The notes beneath the pieces are model-generated. The model was not told the DNA's origin and did not search any database. It saw nothing but the letters and a program-made list of their open reading frames with translations. Positions 53,191 through 64,000 of a stretch of 64,000 nucleotides of DNA are shown in pieces. Source of the DNA: Plectrocnemia conspersa (Eukaryota > Arthropoda > Insecta > Trichoptera > Polycentropodidae); contig VTFK01000092.1 in the NCBI GenBank assembly GCA_009617715.1, positions 1,302,001 to 1,366,000 on the forward strand, written 5' to 3'. Position 1 is the first letter of the stretch. Every line of letters starts with the position of its first letter. The position numbers and the translations under genes were made by a program.

Positions 53191-53765
53191 CGACAAAACA
53201 GAAACGCAAATCTCTTCATTTTTTCATTGGATTCTTTAAAGTTTATAACAAACACATGTAATTAAAACTAAAATTATTCATTGAGGTAAAATGATAAAGA
53301 ATTCGGCAATTTTTTGCGATCCGGGAAATTTTTCACATGTGGCAACACTGATGCGCAAAGCTTGTATACGAGCGTCATGACGAAAATAAAAACCAAAGCT
53401 TATTCAAACCAAATTTAGACCAATAGGAGAGCGCAAAAAACAATTAACTCTTCTCAGAAGTAAAAAAATCCACGACAAAAGCAATAAAATCGTGCCGTCG
53501 CCGTTGCAGTGGGAATGCTTGTTATTGGGCGTTCCCACTACAACGGCGCTGACACGATTTTATTGCTTTTGACGTGAATTTTTGACTTCTGAGAAGTGAT
53601 AATTATTTTTGCGCCCTTCTATTGACAAAATTCGATTTGTATTTACTTTATCATATTTTAAAATTGTGTAATATCGAAGTGCAGACAAACTATGGAGCAA
53701 TTCAACTTGTCTGCACTTCTTCCACTTATTTTCCCCTTAGAGTTGAGTTGGCTTAGTTTGTATTT
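53191..53765. mobile_element. Inverted-repeat element in copy B
   Basis: Arms of about 100 bp face each other: 53421-53520 and 53528-53640 share ttgcttttgwcgtg, acttctgagaag and cctattg in opposite orientation. A related copy lies at 32680-33110. In copy A the corresponding place has only the right flank joined by a ttttgtatttt repeat, so A lost it by deletion or B kept a fuller version. Confidence 0.75.
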
Positions 53766-54887
53766 TGGACTAGATCTAATGAAAGTTTTAAAACGTTAGT
53801 CTTTAACATCTGGAATAAAACATGACACCAGAAGAAAAAGACGTACGAAGCAGTAAACATTACATTTAAACGATTTTCATATATCTGGTATATTTATGAT
53901 GCTACACTGCTAAGGGTTATTAAAAGAGAGAGATTTATAAAATTGATAAAAGGTGATGCACAACCCCGGTATTGATTATGCGAAAAACCAAACCGATCTA
54001 TTTTTTTAAATTAAAGCATGACAAATTTAATCAAAAGCCTTATCAAAATCATTGTAAACGTCATCTATCTGTTTTAGAGATTTCACTATATTAGGTATTA
54101 AGATTAAAAATACGTAGATTGAAAAGAATAATGTTATTTTTCTAGTATCTTTGGATGGTTCATGATTATTTTTTATACTTTAATAAAAAAATATTTATTA
54201 TTATTGAATATCTTGTTAAATTACAATGTGTAGAATTAAAATAATTCGTAATTACAATAACTATAAATAAGATAGATAATAATTTCATGATTTATTTAGC
54301 TAATATAGCTAATTTTACACTAAGCAAATTGTAACTAAACATACATATAATAAATAATATAAACGTAAAATAAAGATAATAAAAATATACTTAATATTAT
54401 AATTTATAGAAATAACGCGTAATTAATTATAAAATTTAAATATATTATAATCTTATATATAATTGTTCTAAGCCGCTTCCGGACGCGCATATTTTTAAAT
54501 GAAACATTCTCTGTAAATCGTATCTCTTTGTATGAACGGTGTATAATAATACATGTAAAAAAATAAATATATTTAATGATAATTAATAAAAATAAAAATA
54601 GAGTTAGCACGATGATTTTCGAACCTCCGCTAATGAATTCTTTTGTTGTCGGCCAATGAAAAATAAGCATTCAAATAAAAAAAGATGGCCGATAGTAACG
54701 TGACAACAGTTGTAAATAATTTTCATTATTTTGGCATGTGAGTTGTTCGATTTGACTGAATATAAATAATCGGATTGCAAATTAACTAGGTATGTTATAA
54801 CTATGAAAATAAATTATATACATGTGTGTAAAGATTATAAAAATACATTGATTAAACTAGATATCAAGCAAAAAACAATCTTCGTAA

Positions 54888-54936
54888 TGAAATTTTCAAA
54901 TTTTGAATTCCCGTCGACGGACTCCGAGGCCGAAAA
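54888..54936 (+). other. Possible orphan first exon (copy B)
   Basis: Duplicate of 43079-43127 with identical encoded residues and donor. No partner exon found. Confidence 0.3.
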
Positions 54937-56157
54937 GTGAGTTTTTCCTTTTACAATACATAAAAATTATCCTTGCTTCTGATTTATTGCACATATTCGT
55001 TTGATTTGACTGAATATAATTACTCGTTAATATTACGTGTTAAACGTAAACATGTAATGTATACTTAGTATGTATGAGGATTGAAAGTTAATGTCGAGCA
55101 AAACATATAAATGTTAATAAAATGTAGGTTCTTATCTATTCATATTCGGGAGACTATCTGTCACGATGATCGCGTGACAGTGATTGTGATGCAGTCGGTT
55201 ATTTAGCTGAAAAAGTTTGGTTCCATTTTTGCATAGTCATCTTATTGCTCGCTATAATTTAACTTTTAAATTAATTTTATATTTGTCCTAAAATGTCAGT
55301 CATAGGATCTCGACTTTTTGATTTTTACGTTTTTTGTGCCATATAGTGATAATATTTAGGGTAGTGAGCTAGTGAGTGAGATGTTGTATACACCAAGGTA
55401 TATAAACAAAATAAATTAAAACCATAATTGCAACAAAAAATATTCATTCCGAGCGACGACCCGCAATATATCAGCCAATGGACAACTCATAAATGTGTAT
55501 TTTCTTGGATGTTATCTAATAGACGACATTTTACAATGATTATAAACATATGATTGCATACATGGAATAATCGATAGCCAAAATATCTAAGAGTGAGTTA
55601 TTTTTAATTCCGTTGTGGCAAAATAGGTATTTACGTCATGGTTTTTTTAGCAATTTTTCTTCTGTGCAATCATTTATCGTTCGAAATATTGTGAGGTAAG
55701 TGAATTATCCATTCGACAAATTTAGCACTCGATGAATTGTGGTCGATAAACTTTCAGTAAGTTGCAGTCGGTGAGCTTTTCGTATTCAAAAAATACAATA
55801 TAGTAAAAACAGACATAACTATCAATACAACTAATAATCAAAAAATGTACTAAGCGTGACCTAGCGGTATTTAAAAAATATATATTTTCACGGTAAGATC
55901 GGTATTTTAATAATGTAGTAGTCACTAATTATGATCTATCTGACATTATAGAAATTAAAAAATTTGAATCTAGTCCTTTCAATTATTAATCATTGACGTA
56001 TTACCTCAGTGATTTATAAATAACCATTAATAGTTTTTTGTGTTGAAATAAAAAGAGGTTGTAAAAAAAATAAAAGGATTTTTAGAAAAAGAACAGTTTT
56101 ATTTTGTAAAATGAACCTAAAATAAATTTGTACAACATTAAAAATAAATATTTTCAG

Positions 56158-56350
56158 ACTCTTAAGTTGCATCTACAGGTGACATTTGAGTTATTCTAGC
56201 TCTTTCACAAACGTCAGATTTGATGAAGTGCATTATTAGCGCATATCATAAAATAATACAAATTGCGTGATATTTTGTAAATATAATGTTAAATACTATG
56301 CATTACATATAACAATATAGTCAGTCGACAGTTAGTAATTATACACCTAC
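56158..56350 (+). pseudogene. Decayed copy of the secreted gene's last exon (block B)
   Basis: Counterpart of 45543-45740 in the second segmental copy, with the same deletion and broken frame. Confidence 0.78.
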
Positions 56351-56879
56351 TATTATCAAATATATACATGTACTTATTATTTGTAACAACCCACAATTTT
56401 AATTAATTTATAAAATAAACTAGTGCTGATGATGATGCATCTTATAATATATATGTTTGATTCTTATCTCAAGAAGGCTAAGAGAGCCAAGGAAACGAGC
56501 AAAAACAGATTGATGACAGATTGTCCCGCAGAATTGCAGAGTGTTTTGTCGTTGCATATATCACAGGCAGAGATACTTTTACCAGGGGCAAATACTTCAC
56601 ACGCTTCAGTGTCGTTCTTCTTTACTTCCACGCAACCACGCTGTATTTTGGTTTTTTCACCGTCTGTAAAAATAAAACATGTCGATTAATACACAATAAA
56701 AGCGTTTATAGTTTGGTTTATCAGATTTTTACACAAACCTTTGTAAGAAATCTTTATGCACTTGTGTATTGGTTTGTCCTCATCGCGTATATCCTACGAT
56801 ATCGCATATGCGATATTTGTTTTTTTAAGCTGTAAGACTATCGGTGATTTGGGTTGAGGAATGGGATCTTCGGAGGAGT

Positions 56880-57670
56880 CTGGTGGGGTATCGGTAGTTG
56901 TTGTGGGAGCATCGGTGGTTGTGGATGGGGTGTCGGTAGTTGTTGTGGGAGCATCGGTGGTTGTGGATGGGGTGTCGGTAGTTGTTGTAGGAGCATCGGA
57001 GGTTGTGGATGGGGTATCGGTAGTTGTTGTGGGAGCTTCGGTGGTTGTGGATGGGGTGTCTGTAGTTGTTGTGGGAGCATCGGTGGTTGTGGATGGGGTG
57101 TCGGTAGTTGTTGTGGGAGCATCGGTGGTTGTGGATGGGGTGTCGGTAGTTGTTGTGGGAGCATCGGAGGTTGTGGATGGAGTATCGGTAGTTGTTGTGG
57201 GAGCATCGGAGGTTGTGGATGGGGTATCGGTAGTTGTTGTGGGAGCATCGGTGGATGTTGGTGGGGTATCGGTAGTTGGTGGGGTATCGGTAGTTGGTGG
57301 GGTATCGGTAGTTGGTGGGGTATCGGTAGTTGGTGGGGTATCGGTAGTTGGTGGGGTATCGGTAGTTGGTGGGGTATCGGTAGTTGGTGGGGTATCGGTA
57401 GTTGGTGGGGTATCGGTAGTTGGTGGGGTATCGGTAGTTGGTGTGGGAGCATCGGTGGATGTTGGTGGGGTATCGGTAGTTGGTGGGGTATCGGTAGTTG
57501 GTGGGGTATCGGTAGTTGGTGGGGTATCGGTAGTTGGTGGGGTATCGGTAGTTGGTGGGGGGGCATCGGTAGTTGGTGGGGCATCGGTAGTTGGTGGGTA
57601 TCGGTAGTTGGTGGGAGCATCGGTGGATGTTGGTGGGGGGTATCGGTAGTTGGTGGGGTATCGGTAGTTA
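56880..57670 (-). repeat. Compound 42-bp / 18-bp coding minisatellite, copy B
   Basis: 56880-57260 holds about nine 42-bp units like copy A (some with ggtggttgt in place of ggaggttgt). 57262-57670 holds about twenty 18-bp units (plus strand gtagttggtggggtatcg) encoding PTTDTP. The 18-bp unit is a shortened form of the 42-bp one, retaining only its ends. Confidence 0.93.
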
Positions 57671-57826
57671 TTGGGGGATCTGTCCCTATAGGACAGCTGT
57701 TCTTCACAGTCTCATCGTCAACAATTTCACAATCATCGCAATCGTAACATTGAAAGACATCTTCATCGCGTACAGTGAAACCAGTTGCTGAAAAACAAAT
57801 ATGCCTTAGATATACACTATTTAAAT

Positions 57827-57831
<5 letters not shown>

Positions 57832-57909
<78 letters not shown>

Positions 57910-58078
57910 TTCAAGTCACGTCGAAGTCGCAAGCAATTCGTGATCATGGCCGGAAAATCACATCCGGAAATATAGAATACAAGTAAGCATAAATCGCGAT
58001 GAATCCCGAGATTTAAAAAATAATTATACTCGCGAAAATCTAAAAATCCAATATATATATATATATATTTTGTATATA

Positions 58079-58112
<34 letters not shown>
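57832..58112. repeat. (TA)n tracts, copy B intron 1
   Basis: TA tracts at about 57832-57900 and 58052-58112, separated by a segment that is homologous but partly inverted relative to copy A (see findings). Confidence 0.9.
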
Positions 58113-58117
<5 letters not shown>

Positions 58118-60660
58118 GTTAACGTATTTTTTATGTAGATGTATGAAAATGCTAAGAAATTAGGTAACAATATTTAATATTTTTTTTTCATTTAAAATCA
58201 CTTTGGCTTAAAAATTTATTACTAACCAAAATATGTTAATATAATAGTTATATATTTTTTATACAAAGCAAATTAGTAAAATTTGTGTTATTTTTGTCTT
58301 TATAAAATGCACAGAATAGCGTGTTTGTAATTATATAAAAAAATAATTTAACAGTACTTGACTTTCAATTATTGTTATTGAAGGTAAATAAATAATTTTT
58401 TTTAAAGAACTGAAGATACATTTTAAATGCTTATCAGAAAGTAATATGTCAATATTAATTCTTACCATCATGAATATATAGCAACGCAAACAGCAGTAGA
58501 CACGACGATAACAGTTTGATCGCCATTATAAAATTTAGTACGATGACTATATGTGAAGCTAAGAAACGATTAATCGTTACTACTGCCACTGATGAAACAG
58601 TTGTCCAATATATTGATCCCAGAACGCTTATCTGCCATTATCTCTGTCGTACTGATCCGTGATAATTTTGTTCTACTTCATAGGTAATGTTGGACATATA
58701 AGTTTTACATTATTCAAAGCAGTTATAAAATTTCAGCTTGTTCACAACGACACACTTTTCAGTAAATATTTGGCTGAATTATGTGAAAATTATTGCTCTG
58801 ATGAATCTAGTGGATCAAAGTATTGAAACGCGATAGCATTATATTTTTATAGTAATCCATCAAAAATATTCCCTTCACGTTCCATAAACAAAAACTCTTT
58901 TGTTTGAGGATAGCAGCATCTGAGAATTTTTTTGCCTTGATTCAGGCTCATAATAATGAACCAATGTTTGATTGGTCGTAACAATTTTTTTGCTAAAATA
59001 TCAGAATCAGCTTAATAACAAAGAAGCGATTTATATTAAAACATAAACGTTTCTGAGCGACTCGTTTCAAGCTCATTACTCAAAACGTGTTAAAACCATT
59101 TTTGTAAGATACACACAAGTGAATCGCAATATTGTGAATAAAATAAAAGTTTTCCTTAGAAGAAACAGTTCTATGCTCTTTACTACGATCATTATATTAA
59201 ATGCTTTCCTGCCTTTGTTTAAATTCAGCTGCCTACTTTTTCTTCATTATGTATAAATCAAGTGTTTGATATTTTCATACACTTGCTTCATAATTATTTT
59301 TTGTGCAGATATTTGATGACTGACTGCTATTTTTTTTGATGTAGTTTCAAGCACATGTGAAATTTGAAAAAAATGGGCTGTAGAAGTTACTGTAAAAAAA
59401 GTTTGGTAAATTATTTGGGTTTTTTTATTACTGAAAAGTCGGTTTTTTAACTCAAATAGTTTATTATCATACAAAAATGTAATATAATAATTTAATATTA
59501 ATTATTAAACATATTTAAATATTATACAATAATTTTAAGTATGTTGCTTATTTCAAGTATTATTTATATTGAATCAGAAAAATGTTACTTTAATGTTTGC
59601 GATGTAAATATATATGTAGTAATTACTAATTTGGCTATCGAAGATAGCAAAATCAAAGTTAAGAGCGACACATTTATTATGCAGTTAGAAAAGTAAAGCG
59701 CACTAGTTGGCGTTTAATTTTTTTCTTGGTCTTAACAACATACACCTTAGTCTTAACAACTAATCTGGTAGCTAATATTTTTATGCAAACATACATATTT
59801 TATTTGTGGTTTTAAATAAATAAATATATACTGTAGTGAAATGTTATTTTAGATAAAGAATAAAAAAAACAATGTTTGTACTCATTGTGCATTAATTTAC
59901 TTATCAAAGTGATTTTGCGTAACAATTAGAGATGTGTCAGAGGGGCACTTGTAATTTGAGTTTTTTCTAAAGCGTATTCCAACGACTTCAACATATGTAC
60001 CGTACATTGCTTAGTTTTAAAGTGGTCTTTAATCCATATAAATCTCTTTAAAACAATGTTTGCATTAGAAATAAACTTATTCTGCAAGTCACAAATAGAA
60101 ATAACAAATGTAGGAAAGAGTCACGCACCTTATCTTTTTCAAAAATAGTATATAAGCGCAAACATAGCGTACTTGCGACACTTCCTTTCGGGCTACACTT
60201 CTATATTACACCTAGAACTTCCACAAGTCAGAACTTTATTTTCCTATCTTCCGAGACGGCTTCAATTTATATAATTTGAAGCAAAATACAAAAATAAAAA
60301 TAGCACATTGATGTTTGAAAAGAGCATTCTTATTTAGAACAATAGTAAACAAAATAAATGTAGTAAGAATGATTGCTAACGTCCGATAACGAATAAAGCA
60401 TTAAAATATGCTAAAACTACGTATAAATAACCATAAAATAGCTTGATAGCACAATCGTTTGTAAATAATGAACATATTGTTTATCAAACTTTTAGTTTCA
60501 GTTTATCTATTTTTTCGTTGACAAGTTTAAATTTAAAACTGAATTATCTGTGGTAACTATGAATCCTGGTGATATTTATAATATTTCTTTATTAATATTT
60601 TATTAATCGTTTTAGTAAAAAGATTAAAAGAAACGTATTTTATCCATTAAATGATTATAC

Positions 60661-60830
60661 CAGCATGATAGACCAGTCGTACAGGTTTATGACTAAAACC
60701 TGAAAGTCCCGGGTTCGAATCCTATATTAGATATATATTATTTTTATTTTTTTTAATTTCAATCAGGTCTGGGAGATCGAAATTAGTGATGACTATATTA
60801 TTATAATTCTGATCGATCATAATAGATTAT
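60661..60830 (+). repeat. tRNA-derived SINE-like fragment
   Basis: A B-box-like gggttcgaatcc at about 60709 follows a stem-loop ggtttatgactaaaacc that looks like an anticodon arm (GAC). The acceptor stem and T-stem do not pair, so it is not a functional tRNA. About 55 bp downstream, tctgggagatcgaaattagt matches the repeat at 21038. Confidence 0.5.
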
Positions 60831-61380
60831 ATTTACATAGAATTCTGTAATATCACGTATGAATATTATTATGACTAATTAATCATAATTATAAGATATA
60901 AAAATCTTTTATAATAGGATACTTTAGCTTATAAAGAATATCATGAAAAAATACTATTAAAATAAATTATATACTTCTTAAAGTCATTTTATTATCATAT
61001 CAATATAATATAAATACATTAGCACAATACATTGTTCACAAATCACATACAATTTCATACGCACGACACAATATCATATATTATAATTAAATCAGTTTAT
61101 TTCGAAACTAATTGATTAATCATTACAATAATAACTATATAAAATCGAGCAGTATTTTTTAGTCATAAAAAGCACTAATTAAATATTATTATTTTAGATT
61201 AGACTTATTCGCACTTTTACAAGCTACAAACAATAAAGTTTATGATAAAGCGTGTTAGGAATGTAATACATATTTGTTGCTCAAATCTGTAAATATATGT
61301 TGCTTTTAAGTTTTCTTATAAATATGTTATATTTTAAGGTACATGCGTAACACGCCATACAGACTTATAATAATTTAATA

Positions 61381-61461
61381 CAGTCACTTTCGATTATCCG
61401 CAAAAAAACGTTATTAGTTCGAATAAGTTTTTTAAAGACGCAAACGGATAATTGAAAGTGT
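61381..61461. mobile_element. Short pogo/Tigger-like MITE
   Basis: cactttcgattatccg at the left end faces cggataattgaaagtg at the right, with TA on both flanks. About 80 bp in total; termini resemble pogo-type elements. Confidence 0.6.
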
Positions 61462-62124
61462 ACAAATATACATAACTAGACAGATATATTTTATTTTATT
61501 TCCAATATAAGAAAATCTAAATGTTTTATAGAACCTTTCTTTGAAAAATTCAACGAAAATCACGAATAATAAACAATAAGAGACATCTGCTATAAATAAA
61601 TAGTTGTAACCATAACTAAAATATGAACGTAGGTTAAAATACAGATGTTAGGTTGAATGTTTTCGAATCCAAGTATATTTAAATATTTTCTTTGATTTTT
61701 TAAAGTAGTATAGTAAAATTTATACTTTTCTATCATTAATTTAAGCAGTGACGTTTCAATGATTTTTATTATCTTGATTATTTTTACTTTGCTAGTCAAT
61801 GCGATAAATAAATATCTTGCTATAAAAAAAGAGTAGTAAAATCATAGTGTGCAATAGAAATGTAATTTATTTATTAGTTTGCTTTATTTTTACGTTATAG
61901 AGTTATAGATATATTTTGAGTATCTATAATATATTTTTACTTATAAGAAATGTAGATGAATCGTAAGTTATTAGTTACAGATGTCTCTGTGTTAATTCTA
62001 AAAGACACTGTTTTTATGTATGTTTGTTACTGTAACAGATTGAAAAACATTATTTATATTTTTGGGCGATTTTTTTCGATAGTCTTTAGCGTTGACCGTG
62101 CCCTTTTTTATCTGTTGTATTAGC

Positions 62125-62807
62125 TTATCGTAAGCGGGATGTTAGCGCAAATAAGATGAACGTGAGAAGTAGAAGTAAAAATTGAGACGGCAGAAGTAGA
62201 CTTCTAGCATCGTTGCAACCATCTCTCTGGCAAACTTCACAGTGATTCACGTAAAATTCTGGTTGATTTCTTGATTGCTCCCTTAGAATATCACAAGCCA
62301 TTCTTTGATCTTCGTCTCTTCTAGAACCCTTTCCTCTGCATCCGCGTACAACTACAAGTTCTGATCCAACTAAAAAAATGATATTAAACTATAGACACGG
62401 TATGTGAATTGATTACTTCAGTTTTTCTTTTAAGTATTTGACGGGGAAATGTCTGATTGTTAATGTTCATGTTAATGTATAGTTTAACAATTTAGAGGCA
62501 AAAAACTGCCTCTAATTGTTTTATTTGATAGATGGGTACCGCACGAATTGGATACATGCTTTAATACATCAAACTGCTTGCCGAAAAAGAGCAGTTGCCA
62601 TTAGGGTTAATACATTAGCATTCTTTCTAATAGCTAAAAATCATACTTACGGTCAAACGATATTTTCTGGCATTCGACATTATCGAAGTCGTAGTGCGTT
62701 GGTCCTTCGATCAGCTCTCTGATTTGCGTTGAGTCCATTCCTCTAATACCGTTAAAAGCCCGCCCTAATTCCTGGCTGGAAGTTTTCATAGTTGCAGGTG
62801 TACATTC
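62125..62807 (-). CDS. Ly6/three-finger GPI-anchored protein, last two exons
   Basis: Minus-strand exons 62807-62651 (gtaagt donor, attcccag acceptor) and 62369-62125; phases agree. The first encodes ECTPATMKTSS, an about 40-residue polar loop, and VECQKISFD. The second encodes LVVVRGCRGKGS, MACDILRE, the Ly6 ending NHCEVCQRDGCND and a GPI-type hydrophobic tail (LLLPSQFLLLLLTFILFAL). The exons carrying the signal peptide and the first CxxC lie upstream; I could not locate them before 64000. It is the unmodified relative of the Ly6-mucins: the same C.K...RGC...C..C....CN layout, with a short loop where those carry the repeat array. Insect relatives act in septate junctions and ion-channel control, but the specific member is not identified. 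Confidence 0.82.
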
Positions 62808-64000
62808 CTGGGAATGGACAAAACATATAATTTTAAAAATAGAAAGAAATTATTTTGAAATACGGCCATACAATTTATGCAATAAATTAATTTTGTACTA
62901 TGAATGTACCGTGGCGCTGAATAGTCTTTAAGATACTTCGAAAATCGAGTGAAACTCTTAATGATTCAATGTGACTGCTTGACTAGATCAAATTTGACGA
63001 TCGAAATAGAAGCGGCTGATTTTCTCTAGACATCAAAGATATCGTCTGTGTTAGCTAGATGCGAGTTGATTGGAAAATTTTCGTATATTTTAAGTTCCAA
63101 GCTAAGCGGGAAGTTCCATTGGAAGTTGAGCATCTTTTCCCCAAATCTTTGACTAATTCTGAGTAATTTACGACATAACTAGAATTTCTGTTTTTATCTG
63201 ATAATATTTGTGGTGTTGCATTAATCCGGCAACAACGGAATTTTAGATTTCAGTACCTGGTATCAATAAATGTTTTGCTGTCCCTTTTTAGTGTTTCAGT
63301 TAGATCTCATGTGCACTTTGGCCTTATACAATAATATTTCCCACCTTGCTCTATATTGCGCCACGCGATACCAGTACATACAGGGCCGGATTAAAACATT
63401 TAAAGGCCCTAAGCACTTTAGATATTTGGTGCTCCTTTGGTAAACATGGTTTTATGTGAATATTTAGTTGAAAATATAAACAGCCTTATTTAAAAATATT
63501 TTTGTCTCTTGCGTTTTTTAAAAAAACGGCGTTTTAGCGGCTTGACTAAAATAAATGTATAGGACAATAAAACATCAGTTATGTATCTTCTTGTAATTTT
63601 TTTTAATATTTCGTTGCACCATGAAAGGCATAAGTTTAATGTGTTACAAAGCAACAAATCATTACTAACTAGATAGGTGAATTATACCCACAAGTAAGCA
63701 TTAAATATGGTGACATCTATATATTTAATTATAAACGATTGTTTTACATAGTCTTCCACGAACTGTATAAATAGATAAAAAACGCGCGCTTTTATACCGA
63801 ATGTTACCTAAGTAGTGTCCTATAAACTACCGTAGTAAAACTACAAATCCCATTGTTGCCGGATTTATGCAACCCAGGAAAATACTACTAGGTGCAGAAA
63901 TGTTTATGAGTTAATCATAAAATAATGACAAAGATTTCAGTTCCGCCTTAAATCTTTTAGATTGGTCAAACTTGTTGATTTTCTACCAATTTCTCGATTG
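62808..64000. other. Upstream region of the 62-kb Ly6 gene
   Basis: Should contain or lead to the missing 5' exons, but none could be called. At about 63381 cagggccggattaa with a nearby ggccctaag looks like an hAT-type element end. At about 63710 a gtgacatctata end matches the 29026 repeat. Confidence 0.4.

Larger units (their letters stand above)
56464..58526 (-). pseudogene. Ly6-mucin copy B, apparently interrupted
   Basis: Same three-exon plan as copy A on the minus strand: 58526-58466, 57787-56739, 56663-56464. Signal peptide identical; the first cysteines read FQCYDCDDC with NSCPIGTD; the last exon reads GEKTKIQRGC, EACEVF, CDICNDKTLCN and the GPI-type tail. The array is about half as long and differently built. 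Two faults: the array changes frame near its start (irregular G runs near 57590-57640), and a TAG at 56794-56796 lies in the frame of the C-terminal half, where copy A has an additional G. It may be a pseudogene, or the two single-base faults may be sequencing errors. Confidence 0.65.
52214..58664. repeat. Segmental duplication, copy B (6.5 kb)
   Basis: Near-identical to 40925-49311 at both ends. Its left edge begins right after the 5'-truncated end of the jockey-like element. Its right edge stops at gatccgtgata, after which A and B diverge completely. It has a shorter minisatellite, lacks A's 1.2-kb insertion and carries an extra inverted-repeat element. Confidence 0.92.
58665..62124. other. 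Intergenic region between Ly6 genes
   Basis: AT-rich. Seen: a tRNA-like/SINE fragment (about 60661-60830) and a short pogo-type MITE (61381-61461). No exon was recognised. Confidence 0.5.

Noticed and set aside
60661..60735. Functional tRNA-Val(GAC)
   Set aside because: Anticodon arm and B box are recognisable, but the T-stem and acceptor stem do not pair; better read as a SINE fragment.

Overview
This is an AT-rich, intron-rich, transposon-littered animal nuclear window, almost certainly from an insect. The reasons are spliced genes with GT-AG and some GC-AG introns, mariner, hAT-like and jockey-like elements, (TA)n tracts, and small GPI-anchored Ly6 proteins. The order cannot be fixed from sequence alone.

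Layout. 1-3.5 kb: intergenic, with a 0.69 kb fold-back element and one unrecognised minus-strand ORF. 3.7-17.3 kb (+): complete 6-phosphofructokinase (Pfk), 14 coding exons per transcript, 777 aa. The fourth exon comes in three alternative 109-nt versions, two of which end in GC rather than GT donors. 17.3-20.1 kb: spacer. 20.16-26.3 kb (+): complete TRAM, 8 exons, 376 aa; its first intron holds a mariner relic split by an hAT-like insertion. 26.3-34.2 kb: gene desert with repeats. 34.3-40.9 kb (+): small secreted Ser/Gly-rich protein of 156 aa, with two phase-compatible first exons and a strongly diverged tandem array in its long intron.

40.9-58.7 kb is the most unusual part. An 8.4 kb block (40925-49311) is repeated at 52214-58664, with a 5'-truncated jockey-like LINE between the copies. 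Each copy carries a minus-strand gene encoding a signal peptide, the first cysteines of a Ly6/three-finger domain, a long Thr/Pro/Ser minisatellite of 14-aa units, then the remaining Ly6 cysteines and a GPI-type tail. A mucin-like array thus appears inserted inside a three-finger fold. An older round of duplication is also visible: each block begins with a decayed C-terminal exon of the same Ly6 family, and inside each block is a decayed copy of the last exon of the 34-41 kb secreted gene. 62.1-62.8 kb (-): the 3' part of another, ordinary Ly6/GPI protein, so the right third of the window is a Ly6 gene neighbourhood.

Pfk (glycolysis) and TRAM (ER translocon) are housekeeping genes. The secreted protein and the Ly6-mucins look lineage-specific and extracellular. 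As assembled, neither mucin exon keeps one reading frame from entry to exit, and copy B also has a stop. Assembly error and pseudogenisation cannot be told apart here.
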